Below are positions 1 through 11,480 of a stretch of 64,000 nt of DNA, in pieces. Numbering within the stretch: position 1 is the stretch's first letter; every line of letters starts with the position of its first letter. This stretch comes from Litoditis marina (taxonomy: Eukaryota > Nematoda > Chromadorea > Rhabditida > Rhabditidae), in contig OZ038436.1 in NCBI GenBank assembly GCA_964036275.1, positions 6,353,982 to 6,417,981 on the forward strand, written 5' to 3'. Under the pieces are notes generated by a model. That model worked only from the letters and a program-made list of their open reading frames with translations. It made no database searches and was not told the DNA's origin. Made by a program: the position numbers and the translations under genes.

Positions 1-423
1 ATTATAACTAGGCAGTTCTATCCTATATTTGCGTAAATATAGGATATAGCCCATTTTTTACATAATTCCGCCCCTTCGCACAACTTTGCTGAAATATGTC
101 TTTAGTACTGAAATGGGATCACATGTTTTTTAGGGATTTCGATGTTTTATTAAGTTTTTTCTTCGTATTTTTGTTTTTCTCTCCCTTTCTCTCGTTCCAT
201 CACTCCAATTTTTCAGCTCCTTCATCGCATGGTGGACCGTGTTTTGTGCGAGCCGATGAACCGCGAATTCCCCTCAAAAGGAGGTGGACTACTAGCCCTC
301 AAATGCAAGAATTTCATGGTTCGTTCGAAGTTGTTTTCTACTTACGTTTTTCGAAATTTCGCATAACAGTTACTGCCACACTTGGACAAATATTGATGAT
401 TTTGTTCACAAAATTATGTTCTT

Positions 424-541
424 TAAAGAAGGACGATTATGTGGACCAATCCCGTGACAACGGTCCTTTAAACTGCGATTAAAAAATGTATTGCGGTTTA
501 AAGGACTGAAACGTTGGGACCACATAATCGTCCTTCTTTAA
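424..541. repeat. Palindromic MITE, family A copy 1
   Basis: The arms AAAGAAGGACGATTATGTGG and CCACATAATCGTCCTTCTTT, together with inner GGTCCTTTAAACTGC/GCGGTTTAAAGGAC, form an almost complete hairpin of about 118 bp. A second copy with the same architecture lies at 59264-59386. Confidence 0.85.
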
Positions 542-719
542 TCGAGAAAGGAGCTCTTCTGGGAGGATAGTATTTTCTCCGCTTTTGCTTTTTTTTATCT
601 ATTCGCGCGGAGTGTGTGTGCGTTGAAAACGTAACATTCTCCATATAATGTGCCTATTAGTCTTCAAAAAGTTACCCGTTTCTTAATTCAAACACAAAAT
701 AACTTTATGATTTTGAACA

Positions 720-918
720 AACATAGGGCGACTTTGTTGAGTAGTTCATAGATTCACCCGTTTTCCTTCAAAACTTGAGTTTCCAACTACCCAAACTTCA
801 ATAACTGTCGAATCTTACTGTTGAAAATCCCATTTCCCTACCAGTTTTCAGTTCAATCATTCACATAAAACACCTGATTTTCAATAAACTTCTGTGCACA
901 ACAAAGTCGCCTAATGTA
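720..918. repeat. Short inverted-repeat element (MITE-like)
   Basis: The terminal inverted repeats are ACATAGGGCGACTTTGTTG near 722 and CAACAAAGTCGCCTAATGT near 898-917. They enclose about 160 bp of noncoding AT-rich DNA. Confidence 0.75.
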
Positions 919-1055
919 TGAATTTGAACCAAAATATGTTAGTTTTTAGTATATTACTTCCCTTAAGGTGAAGCTCAATAGGTGAAAACCGGACTCGTTT
1001 TTTGAGTTTTCAATCTCATTACCTATCTTATAGTTGTATTTTATGTATGTTTCAG

Positions 1056-4000
1056 ATAATAATCTTCGAAGTGCCTAGTTGGGAGGAATGTCAATCAGCC
1101 GCGCGTTCCATTGAAACACTCTCTAATATAAGTGAGTTTACCGTTTTTTTTTTGACTTCGGCAGATTTTTTCAAGTTTTTCATATCATAGTTGTGCATAC
1201 AAATGCAAATGCTGGAGATTTGGGAGAAAAGCACGTAGAAATATGTGAGGAATCGCACAAGTTGCTTCAAAAATTCCATGTTCAGTCCGATGTTCAACTT
1301 TTGTAGCGAATTTTGGATCGTTTTTCTCAGTTTAGCCATATGTAACTTGCTTCAAAGTTTTACCTTTTCTGCACAGTTGGTGTGAAACATTCGGCTCACA
1401 CTTAATTTGTATTAGATTAGCATATTTCAAGTGCAAATTGGATTGTATATCACTGTTTCTTATGTATAAAGTGTGTGTGAAGCATTGGATTGTGCATATT
1501 CTTTCCTTTCCATTTTTCACACACCAGTATCAATCATTTCATTTTTTCATTAAAATGCGTACAAATAACTTTGATTTTCATGGAAATAGGCAAATTCTTG
1601 GACTATTGATCAAAAAGCCAAAAAAAAGCTACTCAGATAACTTTACTGGTGGAGTATATTGCACAAAGAAACTAATTCGTATATCACTCCTTCAGTTATA
1701 TAAAATGGGTGAAACATTCGACTGCCCGTTTCATGTTACTGTCATGGTTTTTATCAAGATTGACGAATTATGCGAGAGACTAGCTAGCATGACAATCATA
1801 TATATATATATATATATATATATGATTGTCATACTAGTCCAATGTTTCACACACTTTTTATATATATATATATATATATATAAAGTGTGTGAAACATTGG
1901 ACTGAAATAAGCGTGATCTTTCAGACGGTTGCTCGCACGACTATCCCTTCTACTATCGATGTCCGTTCAAAGTATTGGATGATGGTTGGAACGCATTCGA
2001 CATAGAACAGGAATTCTCCCGTTTGGTACTACAAAGTGGCGACGCCTTCAGAATCAGCAGTGTCAACGACAAATTTGCGGTTCGTTTAGGTTTTTCCAGT
2101 TTTCTTTTCAAAATATTGTTTTTATAGAAGTATTGAGTTGGACTTTTGATGAAAGAATTAGTTTTTCGAGTACGTTCAACTTCGTATTTGAACAAAAAAA
2201 TAGACATATTATTGTTATTTGTTACTGGTTTTTCAAAAACGAAAATTCTTTAATTCTTTTTGGAAAGTGAAAGGGTGATAACAAATAACATCGTAGCATT
2301 GTTTGAAAGTTCACAGCTTTTAGGAGCTGGTGTGAAAATACGCTCATTTTCATCATCACAACGATTCAGATTAATAAGTCAATCACATACTATATCTAAC
2401 CCTATATAACAGTGACCGTGGTAAATTCTATAACCTAACCCCTCTAATTCGATCCGAAAATCGGTTTTTACTGTTACTGTTGATGGAACCGGTAAACGGA
2501 AAAAGGGTTAGGTTACCTAAAGATCCGGCCAGATATAGAATTTCATGGTTATAGTTGTTTTTGTATATGTTCTTTATAGGTTTGTGGTTCCTACCCCGAG
2601 AAAGTGATAGTCCCAAAAGGCATTGGAGACGATTATCTTCGAATTAGCGCAACTTTTCGCGATGGAGCGCGTTTTCCTGTTCTCAGCTACTATCACAAAG
2701 AGACCAAGGTTAGCGGCTGGCTTTATCAGCTTGTTGAACGGAAAACAAAGAAGAAGTTCTGACTTTTTTCGCTAGAAAACAGTTTTCTTCGTTGAAAATT
2801 CCATATTAGCGAAGATTTTTTGCCAGAAAATTGAGTTTTTCGCGTTAAAGTACGTCAATATTCTGATAAGCGTTAGCGGTCATGTTTGTTTACTTGTGTA
2901 TCCTAGCCGGAAAACAACAAAATTCTTGGTTTTCACAATACTATAAGTAATCAACCCAGTTTTCACAGTTGCTTGGCAACCCTTCCATGAAATAAAAAAA
3001 TGACTGAGTGCACGCGTTGAACATAACTATCGTGTTTTGAGTCTTTTTTCGAAAAGTTAACTCGAAACGAGCCCCAAATATGCGTATTTTGAACGAGTTT
3101 AGCCAAATGTATGCCTGACAACAGTTGAATGTTGCACGCATTCTATAATTAACGTTCACCAAGTCCGCTGTAGTGTAGGTAAAAAAAATAAATAAAAGAA
3201 AAGTGCAGTTTGGGTTAAAATCATAGCGAACTTGATGAATAAATTTTTACCCATTTCAATCTCTTACGGTTATGATATCTTTTTGTCGAAAAAGAGCTTC
3301 CAACTAGTATCCTTATCTGTCAGTGGTGAATTTATCACTGGATCAGGTGTTGTCTCAGGACCGAACCATATTTCATTCCAATGTTTCACCCCGTCTATAT
3401 ATATTGCAGTCGACCCTGATGCGTTGTGGCCAGCCGTTAGTTGGTCCAACGAATAGAAGATGCAAGGAGGACGAAACTATCCTCAACTCCCTTCTAACTA
3501 TCAACAAGGGAATCATCATTGACACACGTGCAAAGTCAATTGCAACTAATGCCAGGAGTAAAGGTTAGTTTTTCTAGGATTTACTTATTAAAGCATGCAA
3601 CCTGTCCTGATTGGGGAAATATACTGCAAACTGGTCTAACAGACGCTCAACAGGTTATCAATTTTCTTAATAGCAACCCTTTCGTTTCTACTAAAATTGT
3701 ATTTTGTAAAAAAGTGCCTACTCACTAAAAACATGTGTGATTGATGGCTTATTCACTCCTCTTCGATTGATGGCTCATTCATATTTTTTGACAGATATAT
3801 ATAGAGCAAAGTATACTCATTTATTGTGTGTGATACGTACGGCGCACACGATCGATAACTATACTCTGCTCGATGTATCTATCGCAGACTAAAAAAGTAA
3901 GAAGTAACTCTAGAACGAGAAATGCGAGCAATCACGCTTTCGAATGTAACATGAGTTTTATATAAGCGGGACTTCAAAATGATTATCAATTTATCTTTTC

Positions 4001-7000
4001 GGAAAACAAGTAATATTTGACAGGAGGAGGACACGAGTCGCAGCAATGCTATTCTCAATGGAGATACATCACTTGTCCGATTCCGAGACCTCGAGAAATC
4101 AGGGAATCTCTAGCAAAACTCGTCGACGGTTCGTCTGTTTTTTTGTGCCCAATTGTCTTCCTCTCTGTATTGAAGTTGTCCCACACACCTGGAAAGTATG
4201 GCTATTCTACAAAAAGAACCCTGGTTAAGGTTAAGTTCTTCTATCTTAAGAATATGAACTAATCTTACACATAGGACTTGTCTGAGTTCTGTTTCGCTCT
4301 CCAGTAGGGTGTATTCTAGAAGAAACCTATTATTTGATCAAATGCGTGAAGTGAAACCCTATAATTTTTCATCAAAATAGGTCGAACTTTCATGATTTGG
4401 CGATATAGGAGTTAGTTTTTTCAGCCTTTGTGATTGGGTGAAAGAAATCATCCACATCAGATTGAAAAACTGTTTCTGTTCACCCAACTTTTCCTTTCAG
4501 TGTGTAACGACCGGAATGTTTCATCGGACCGATATATATCCCGTTTGAACGCGAGTGGCTGGCTACAAGCCGTAGCTGACAGCCTGAATTGTGCTGCGAA
4601 TGTGGCACAGTGCATACATTGTGAAGGTACTAGAGGTATGCCATATTGTGTTGTCCGCTTGCATTGTAGATTGAAAGAACATTGAATGGAGCTCTATGAT
4701 ACTTTCACCCCCCCCGTCTCTCAAAAAAGGCGTTTCAAGCAAAGAATGATTAAATTATGAAATGAAAACGAATAAACTAGAATACATGTATGAAATATTG
4801 ATGAGGGGGGGGGGTAGAACGCAGAAATGAAATCCATTTTATACCCCGCTTTTGTTAAAGATGTCGTAGAGTCTTAATTATCGGCTATTTGTTCACCTTT
4901 TTCTAGGGAAGTTTGTCGTTAGAGCATGTCGCTTTTTTTTTGGTTGAATAGAATGTTGAAGTTGCAGTGTTTTGTGGTTTCCGCTTGTTTTGAACTGCTT
5001 TAGAATCGCTTGCCGTGTTTTATAGATCAAATTTCGTAGGGTAGACAACAAGTTAGCTTTCTAGGTCGCATGAGAACTTTTACCTAAGAAAAAAGTTTCT
5101 TAATTGAATTGTAACATAATTATTCATGTTCGAGTCGTAAACGATTCACATCCTAGATGTTTGCTGGATAGTTTCCTAGAATGCTTGGCATGTCATAGAA
5201 CCAACACAACTTGTCCCTCTTCAATTTAAATATATCGTGGTTGTTTTGGATTTTACACTGCTTGAGAGCAATATTTTGTTACGAAACGCGATTGGTATAC
5301 TATATTGAAGAGGACAAGTTGTCAATTGTTTAAGTGCATTCCGATGTTTCACCGCCTCTACTTATAGAAGTTCCGGTGTTGGTTCATGGGGGCGAGGGAA
5401 CCGATACTACTCTAATTGCCACTTCTCTCGCTCAAATTATATTGGACGCAGATGCAAGAACTATACGCGGGTTGGTCGTTTTGGTTGAAAATAGGGGGTA
5501 TTTTCACCCCCCCCCCCCCCCAATTCGGTCATTTTTATATGTTTCGATGAGGTGATTAGTCACTTTAGGAAGTTTTTTGGTATTTTCATACATACAATCG
5601 CAAAAAAGGAGTAACAATGAGAAGTATCACGGTTACAGCTTGAAAAGCACCTGAATGTTTTACCCATCCTCTAAATATAAAATGTGTTTCAGTTTCGAGT
5701 CGTTAATTGAGCGAGAATGGATAAACGGGGGTCACCCCTTCCTCCTCCGAAATGCTCATTGTGCCTATGCCGAGGGATCGATCACGGGACCCCAAGAAAG
5801 TCCCATTTTTCTATGTTTTTTGGACGCCGTTCATCAGGTAAACATGTTTCAATAAGAGTAATGTGAGCCCATTATTTGAAAATCTTCTCGCACTGATTTC
5901 TAAAACCGCCTTTTTTCCGGAAAAGATATCTAACGTATGGTTTGTTGAAGGTGTTGGACGCAAGGGTATACTTGAAACGGTGTCTTATCAGAAAAAAATG
6001 AGTCTGAGCAACACTCCAATGTTCTGGAGAAAGTCAAAGTGAAAGACGACACGAAACAGACCTCTACGAATTGCATGAAAGATCCGTTGAGGTATAGATA
6101 CTTTATTTAGCATGCAACATATTTTGTTGCTCTCGTTTTTGTGAGCTAGCTAGTTGTGTGTATTTTAAGTTTTTCGAGATAATGTCTGATGGCTATGCCT
6201 CCTCTAACTTTAAAAACCTTTAGAGGATGTTAGGTGGAAAAATATTGTTGGAAATATCATTCCGAAATAGGAAATAATTCGGTAGTTCACAACTGAACAT
6301 GTGTGGAGCATCGTTATTCCATATCGCCTTTCCTTCACCTGTAAAGCTTATGTAGAGTACTCGAAACATTTGGCGACATTAAAGTTTTTTCAACATATTT
6401 TCTCGAAGTAATCGAAAATTAGTTTAGTTTGCCCTGGGTGTATACTAATTCGCGTTATGTCTCGTCCCACAGCGCGCTATGCTAATCTATATTAATTATT
6501 ATAAGCGCCATAATAATAATTATAGGCGCCGTATTTCTTCCTTGGTGTCCTACCTTCTTTAATATCTACCTACCACTTACCAAACTACAAACTATAATTG
6601 ACTAGTTATTCGAAGTTTTATATGTTTTATAATAACCAATTATTGTTCATATTTGCAGATCATGATGCAATATCCTCATTCGTTCGAGTTTGATGCCGAT
6701 TTCCTCATTTTTCTCTTCGAACACGCGTATGCCAGTGAATTCGGGTCATTTCTCGGAGACAATGAAAAGGTGGGGACACATTGTATAATTGTCGAAGTAT
6801 TCTTAACGTAATAGTTTTGTTAGTTTTCTTATCTATGTACTCTTGTTTTTAACTTGACCAGATATTAATCTAGGCTCTTTATATTCGAACTTTCCTTATG
6901 GTTATAGGTTAGATAAAGGTTAGAGGTTAGAAAAAAATGTAAGGGGGGGGGGGGATAATTTCCGAATGACCTAGGGACCTCCACATTATCAAAATGAGTC

Positions 7001-8132
7001 AAATTGACATTGTTGATTAGCCGGGCAATTTGAAATTTGACGTGTTTTATTTGAAACGATTCAAATAGTAGTTGAACCTTACTTGTGTGTATTAGAATCT
7101 TCGTGTTTCATTTCTCATCATTTTCAGGATAAACTCCGTCTAAACATGAAGAACTCGACGACTTCTCTGTGGTCGTACGTGAATAATCCCGAGATTCTGC
7201 GTACTTTTGTGAACATTATCTATGAGCCGAGAGAAAGTGTCATTTGGCCCTCCGTCTCACCACAGAGCGTGGTCAGTTTTTATCGATTGAAAACGGGGTT
7301 ACTTTTCTATTCGATTAAAAATGTATTTTTTTGTTCAGAGTTGACCAAGTCTATGGTTGCTCGGTTGGCAATCTTCACCTCGTTAACTTTCCGAGTTTTC
7401 GTATTTTGTTAAGAAGAGGGTTTTTTCAAGTGCGTTAGAGAAGTTAGTTTTTCTGTCTCCGTCTCTAAAGCCCTCTGCTTTTTGTAGTCTGTAGTCTGAT
7501 CCGTGTGAAATCTGGATTTCCAGCGTCTCTGGGAACGTGTTTTTCTGCGTTGGCAAAAAGATTGGACGGAAGAAGATTCAGTCAAGAAATCCGCCCAGCA
7601 ATGGAGGGCAAAAGAGAAGGAATTGACCACGAAAGCACTCATTTTGAGAAGGTATAGTCGTTTTCATTTTTATGTCTAGTTTTGTTGTAAGAAGAAAGAG
7701 TTAGTTTAACATGCAAAAACTGAAGTTAGAAAACGAAATTAGCTTGTGTGGAACTCGTCTTTCATTTTCCATGCTCTCATTACTAGAAGTAAAACCAATG
7801 AGGAATGGTGCACTTTGTGTTCTACTGTGTTTCACATGTTACACGTGACTGTGCAATTGACTAAAAGTATAATTGAACTCACTTTTTTGCATATAAATTC
7901 ACAATCATATTTAATTAACAGTACAGAGCACAAAGATCAATATTCAAATTCCTCGTGTACTGAATTAAAAACAACAACAAACGAGATCACTGTTGGTGAC
8001 CAATTTTGCCATTTCAGAGATGTATTAAATATAATAAACATGAAAATTATGTTATTTATACATCTTTACAGGCAATTGATCGAACTCTCAAAAGAGGCTT
8101 CTCTACTGGAAAATCTGGAAATTGTGGATTGA
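1056..8132 (+). CDS. mtm-9: Myotubularin-related pseudophosphatase, MTMR9/mtm-9 type (5' partial, 12 exons)
   Basis: Exons by phase: 1056-1131, 1925-2079, 2580-2708, 3410-3563, 4024-4128, 4501-4626, 5368-5470, 5693-5837, 6659-6769, 7128-7271, 7524-7651, 8072-8132 (TGA). They total 1437 nt with continuous phase, about 478 residues. The first visible exon matches roughly residue 75 of the family, so the start and most of the PH-GRAM domain lie upstream of the window. Signature segments are FRDGARFPVLSYYHK, GPTNRRCKEDE, WPSVSPQS and LIEREWINGGHPF. The catalytic loop reads VHGGEGTDTT instead of the active CX5R form: Cys is Gly and the Arg is replaced. This marks the MTMR9 class, known as catalytically dead partners that regulate active myotubularins (MTMR6/7/8 class) acting on PI3P and PI(3,5)P2 at endosomes. 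The C-terminal exons carry charged, coiled-coil-like sequence. Family assignment is very secure; the ortholog symbol is inferred from the dead site and length. Confidence 0.95.
1789..1903. repeat. Two adjacent TA-cored palindromes
   Basis: 1789-1832 is ATGACAATCA, then (TA)n, then TGATTGTCAT. 1836-1903 is AGTCCAATGTTTCACACACT, then (TA)n, then the exact reverse complement. Both lie in the first visible mtm-9 intron. GTGAAACATT-type arm sequences recur elsewhere in mtm-9 introns (near 1381, 1709, 3380 and 5343) and near 22457 and 57270, which suggests a dispersed repeat end. Confidence 0.85.
5206..5322. repeat. Short inverted-repeat element in an mtm-9 intron
   Basis: ACAACTTGTCCCTCTTCAAT at 5206 is mirrored by ATTGAAGAGGACAAGTTGT ending at 5322. 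The spacer is about 75 bp with no coding content. Confidence 0.75.
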
Positions 8133-8345
8133 CTGAACTTTGACTCAAAATTGTGGATTGACTCAACAATGTGTGTATTTATGGTCATATTTATTAATGC
8201 TTGTATATTTATAAAGAATAAATATGCATATTTTGTTATATTTCTTGTTATAATAGTGAATAACTGCTATTTGTATAGATACGGCTAATGCAAAAATATC
8301 GAACACTATAATGAATGAAAAAACGTTGATTTAAAGGGGTTTATT
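8133..8345. other. mtm-9 3' untranslated and flanking region
   Basis: AT-rich DNA follows the mtm-9 stop, with an AATAAA-type signal at about 8216-8221. The same stretch, diverged, follows the duplicated last exon at 14088-14290, so it travelled with that exon. Confidence 0.6.
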
Positions 8346-9649
8346 TTGTCTGTTTCATAGCTTGTTTCATCTGTCATTGGAAAATGCAGTCAAATGTATC
8401 AAAACCGCTATAAGTACCAATGGTGAAATGGAAAGTGTTCAGGCTGTTACCGGACAAAGCACACAATGTAATTACAAACAGAGAAAACTGATTTCCGTGT
8501 TTAAAGAAGGTAGGACACCAATTAAAAACTTACATGGTTCTGATCAACTTTAGGTGTTGAGAAAAACATTCCTACTGTAGGAGTCTCAGTAGGAATGGAA
8601 AAGACTATAGTTTAATGATGTCAGGATATTTACGAATACGGCATCATGCAATCAAATAACAACACGTGTTGAAGTAGTTGTACTAACGTGTTTTCGATTG
8701 TAACCTGACAATTAAGGACTTTTACTAGCGAAAACACGAATCACTGGCATGATAAATACCTCTAAACAGACTGTGAGAAACATCACACAATTAGCGTATT
8801 GTATGCTGATAGTGGTTAACCAAGACTAAGTTGTTATTTGATTTCCAAACACAGCTCTCGAATCTCGACCCAAACTCGGCGGAATCAAACTAAAAATACA
8901 AGCAAACATGCACAGGTATGACCTAAATAGGTTCCTGGTATGTGAAAAGAGTTTATGGTGGTTTTCAAGAAAACACTTTTTTCTCTCAAACTAATGTCGC
9001 GATGCACGAAACACACGAAAAACGCGATGCACGAAACAAACTAATAAACCGAAAAAAACAAGTTGTCATTTTCTTGCACAAGAGAAATAATTTTATAAAG
9101 CAGTTATTTCACGTATTTCGGTTATTTGTAACTAAAACGGTGGGTGGAATTCCTTTTCATTCATGTTTTCAAAACTTCCCAAAGACAACCCATTGACCCG
9201 CATTGTTTCACGGACCTTTGTATAGTGACCGAAACACTCAGCCGCGGTACAATAGTCGAGTAGATCTGGCGCACCAAGAGCAAACTAACCTCATACCAAA
9301 TGAAGTGAAAGCTCAGAGTTAGAAAAAACAAAATATCAAGTTATTAGTAAGAATACATGGTAGCACGTTTTGCCTCTATCTGCAAACGTGACCATTAGAC
9401 CTATATTCTCTTACGAGGCTGATCAATGAGGAAGAGAGAGAGAGAGTGGTTAAACAATAACCTATATATAAGAAGATATAAATAAATATTAGCTCATTTA
9501 ATAGAACATATATAATCCTCTTATTTAACTCCTATTGGATTCCCTGAAACGTTCAGATGATTGTGCTCAACTATTCACCACGTTTTTCTCAATATTGTGT
9601 CTGATGAAATAAGCTCAGTGATTTTTATACTAAATTCAGTTGATATTAG

Positions 9650-10013
9650 TAAAAAGTGGGGGAACCAACAAATGTGTGAGTTGTTTTTGGTTCGACCTTG
9701 ATATCAGCAAAAAGTGAACGATACGAATTGCTGTGATACTGTAGCAGAAGTATTCTGCAAAAATAGAACAATACAAATGTTGCACAATGGTTCACGAAGC
9801 CCGCATGATATTTCAGAAATTGCCGAAGGGTATTTCATGAGTACTTTGACGACATGCGTGCGTTGTGAACCATTGTGCAACATTTGTATTGTTCTATTTT
9901 TGCAGAATACTTCTGCTACAGTATCACAGCAATTCGTATCGTTCACTTTTTGCTGATATCAAGGTCGAACCAAACACAACTCACACATTTGTTGGTTCCC
10001 CCACTTTTTACTA
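9650..10013. repeat. Long hairpin, 5' end of the element
   Basis: Two near-perfect 147-bp arms flank a 68-bp loop (9798-9865). The frames seen on both strands are mirror translations of the palindrome and are not genes. A related but different hairpin is at 49066-49402, and a diverged trace is at 17755-18250. Confidence 0.9.
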
Positions 10014-10920
10014 ATTGTCCTTTTTTTGCTAGTTGTACTCCTACAACTTCATATGTTGCCTATTCACAGAGAGGATCTTGTGAACTCATTATATTAATAT
10101 GGGAATCTCAGTTTTGTTTGTGCACGAAGCCGAATGCAGACCATAAAATTGCTGGTGTTGTAATATAACGCAGGTTACTGGCTCTGTGACTATCAACAAC
10201 TGAACAAAAACGTTCCGATTGACATGTACACCGCTTTTAGCGGCGATAAGCGATGGGGATTGGCGCCATTGACCAATCTACAATTAGAGACACCAACTCA
10301 CTTACAATATAGCCATTATTTCCAATACCACATCAGAAACCTTCGTTGAAACTTTTTTTCATTCCTGCGTCAATTGACACACGAGTCTGGCGCCAGAACG
10401 AAACGAAATTTTCTAGGTTTTTCAGCTACCAGTACACACTACATGTGTCAATTACTGAATGGAGCAATATTCAAACTATTCGATTGTCAGTTTCGTGTTT
10501 TTTTGTTTTGGCGCCATTTGGCGTCTGTTCCGAGCCAGACGATAAAATTCGATTTTGAATTTGTGGATCTTTATTTCACATTGGAATATTCAATATCTGT
10601 TAACTCGAAACAGTTTGATTAACAATAACTGATATTTTTCCAACTTTGGCGCCAATTGGCGCCAGCGCACAGTGCCAACAGAACTTTTTTTATTTTCAGA
10701 TTGAGCATACTTGCCATGTGATAGTTATTTAGTGTACCGAATTTCAGACGATTCCATTGACGCTGTCGTGAGTTTGGGTTTTGGCGCCATCTGGCGCCTG
10801 GTTCGAGCGCCAGAAGAAAAATTTCAGTTTTGGAAAAAGACTTTCACACTTTTCACCAATTTATTCAATTTCTATTAGTGTTCAACATTTTAGTTGACGA
10901 TAAATCGTGTTTTGCCGTTT

Positions 10921-11480
10921 TTGGCGCCTATTGGCGCCAGCGCCGGGCGCCAATGATGATGTATTCATCTCATATTTGGCGCGACGGGCTAACTTTTGCA
11001 TTATAACTCATGTTTCAAATTTCAGCTAAATCGGTTCCTTAGTTTTTCCAATAGTGGTTTTTGGCGCCTATTGGCGCCCGCGCCCGGCGCCAATGAGGAG
11101 CTATACATCTCATATTTGGCGCGATGGGCTAAGTTTTGCATTAGAACTCATGTTTAAAATTTCAGCTGAATCGGTTAAATAGTTTTTCCAATAGTCGTTT
11201 TTGGCGCCTATTGGCGCCCGCGCCCGGCGCCAATGAGGAGCTATACATCTCATATTTGGCGCGAAGGGCTAAGTTTTGCATTAGAACTCATGTTTCAAAT
11301 TTCAGCTAAATCGGTTAAATAGTTTTTCCAATAGTCGTTTTTGGCGCCTATTGGCGCCCGCGCCCGGCGCCAGAGATTACATATACATTTCATACTTGGC
11401 GCGACGAGCTAACTTTTGGCATAGAATAGATATTCCAAATTTCAGCCAAATTGGTTCAGTAGTTTTTCCACTACGATGCG
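10921..11480. repeat. Tandem array, 140-bp unit, four copies
   Basis: TTGGCGCCTATTGGCGCC starts units at 10921, 11061, 11201 and 11341, exactly 140 bp apart. Each unit continues through a TTTCAGCTGAATCGG-type segment to TAGTTTTTCCAATAG. Degenerate single GGCGCC motifs extend left to about 10260. Confidence 0.92.

Larger units (their letters stand above)
1..1055. other. Upstream or intronic DNA of mtm-9 with small palindromic repeats
   Basis: No exon of the myotubularin N-terminus is recognisable here, so this is probably an intron or upstream sequence. It contains a 12-bp-arm palindrome at 19-46, the MITE at 424-541 and another at 720-918. The 128-codon frame at 96-482 has no family resemblance and a low-complexity Phe/Ser-rich composition, so it is not called. 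Confidence 0.5.

Noticed and set aside
96..482. 128-codon frame at the left edge
   Set aside because: Phe/Ser low-complexity composition, ends inside a palindromic MITE and lacks the myotubularin N-terminus pattern.
1438..1905. 155-codon frame in the first mtm-9 intron
   Set aside because: Runs through two TA palindromes; it is intronic by the in-phase myotubularin exons on either side.
8362..8553. 63-codon frame repeated identically at 41775-41966
   Set aside because: Its recurrence reflects DNA repeat identity. In other copies of the repeat (14300, 36790) the frame is broken or a different frame is open, so no protein-level conservation is shown.
9704..9956. 80-codon frames on both strands with identical ends
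   Set aside because: They mirror each other because the DNA is a long palindrome; no splice or family evidence.
10921..11480. CRISPR-like array
   Set aside because: The units are full tandem copies with no unique spacers, and the DNA is animal.
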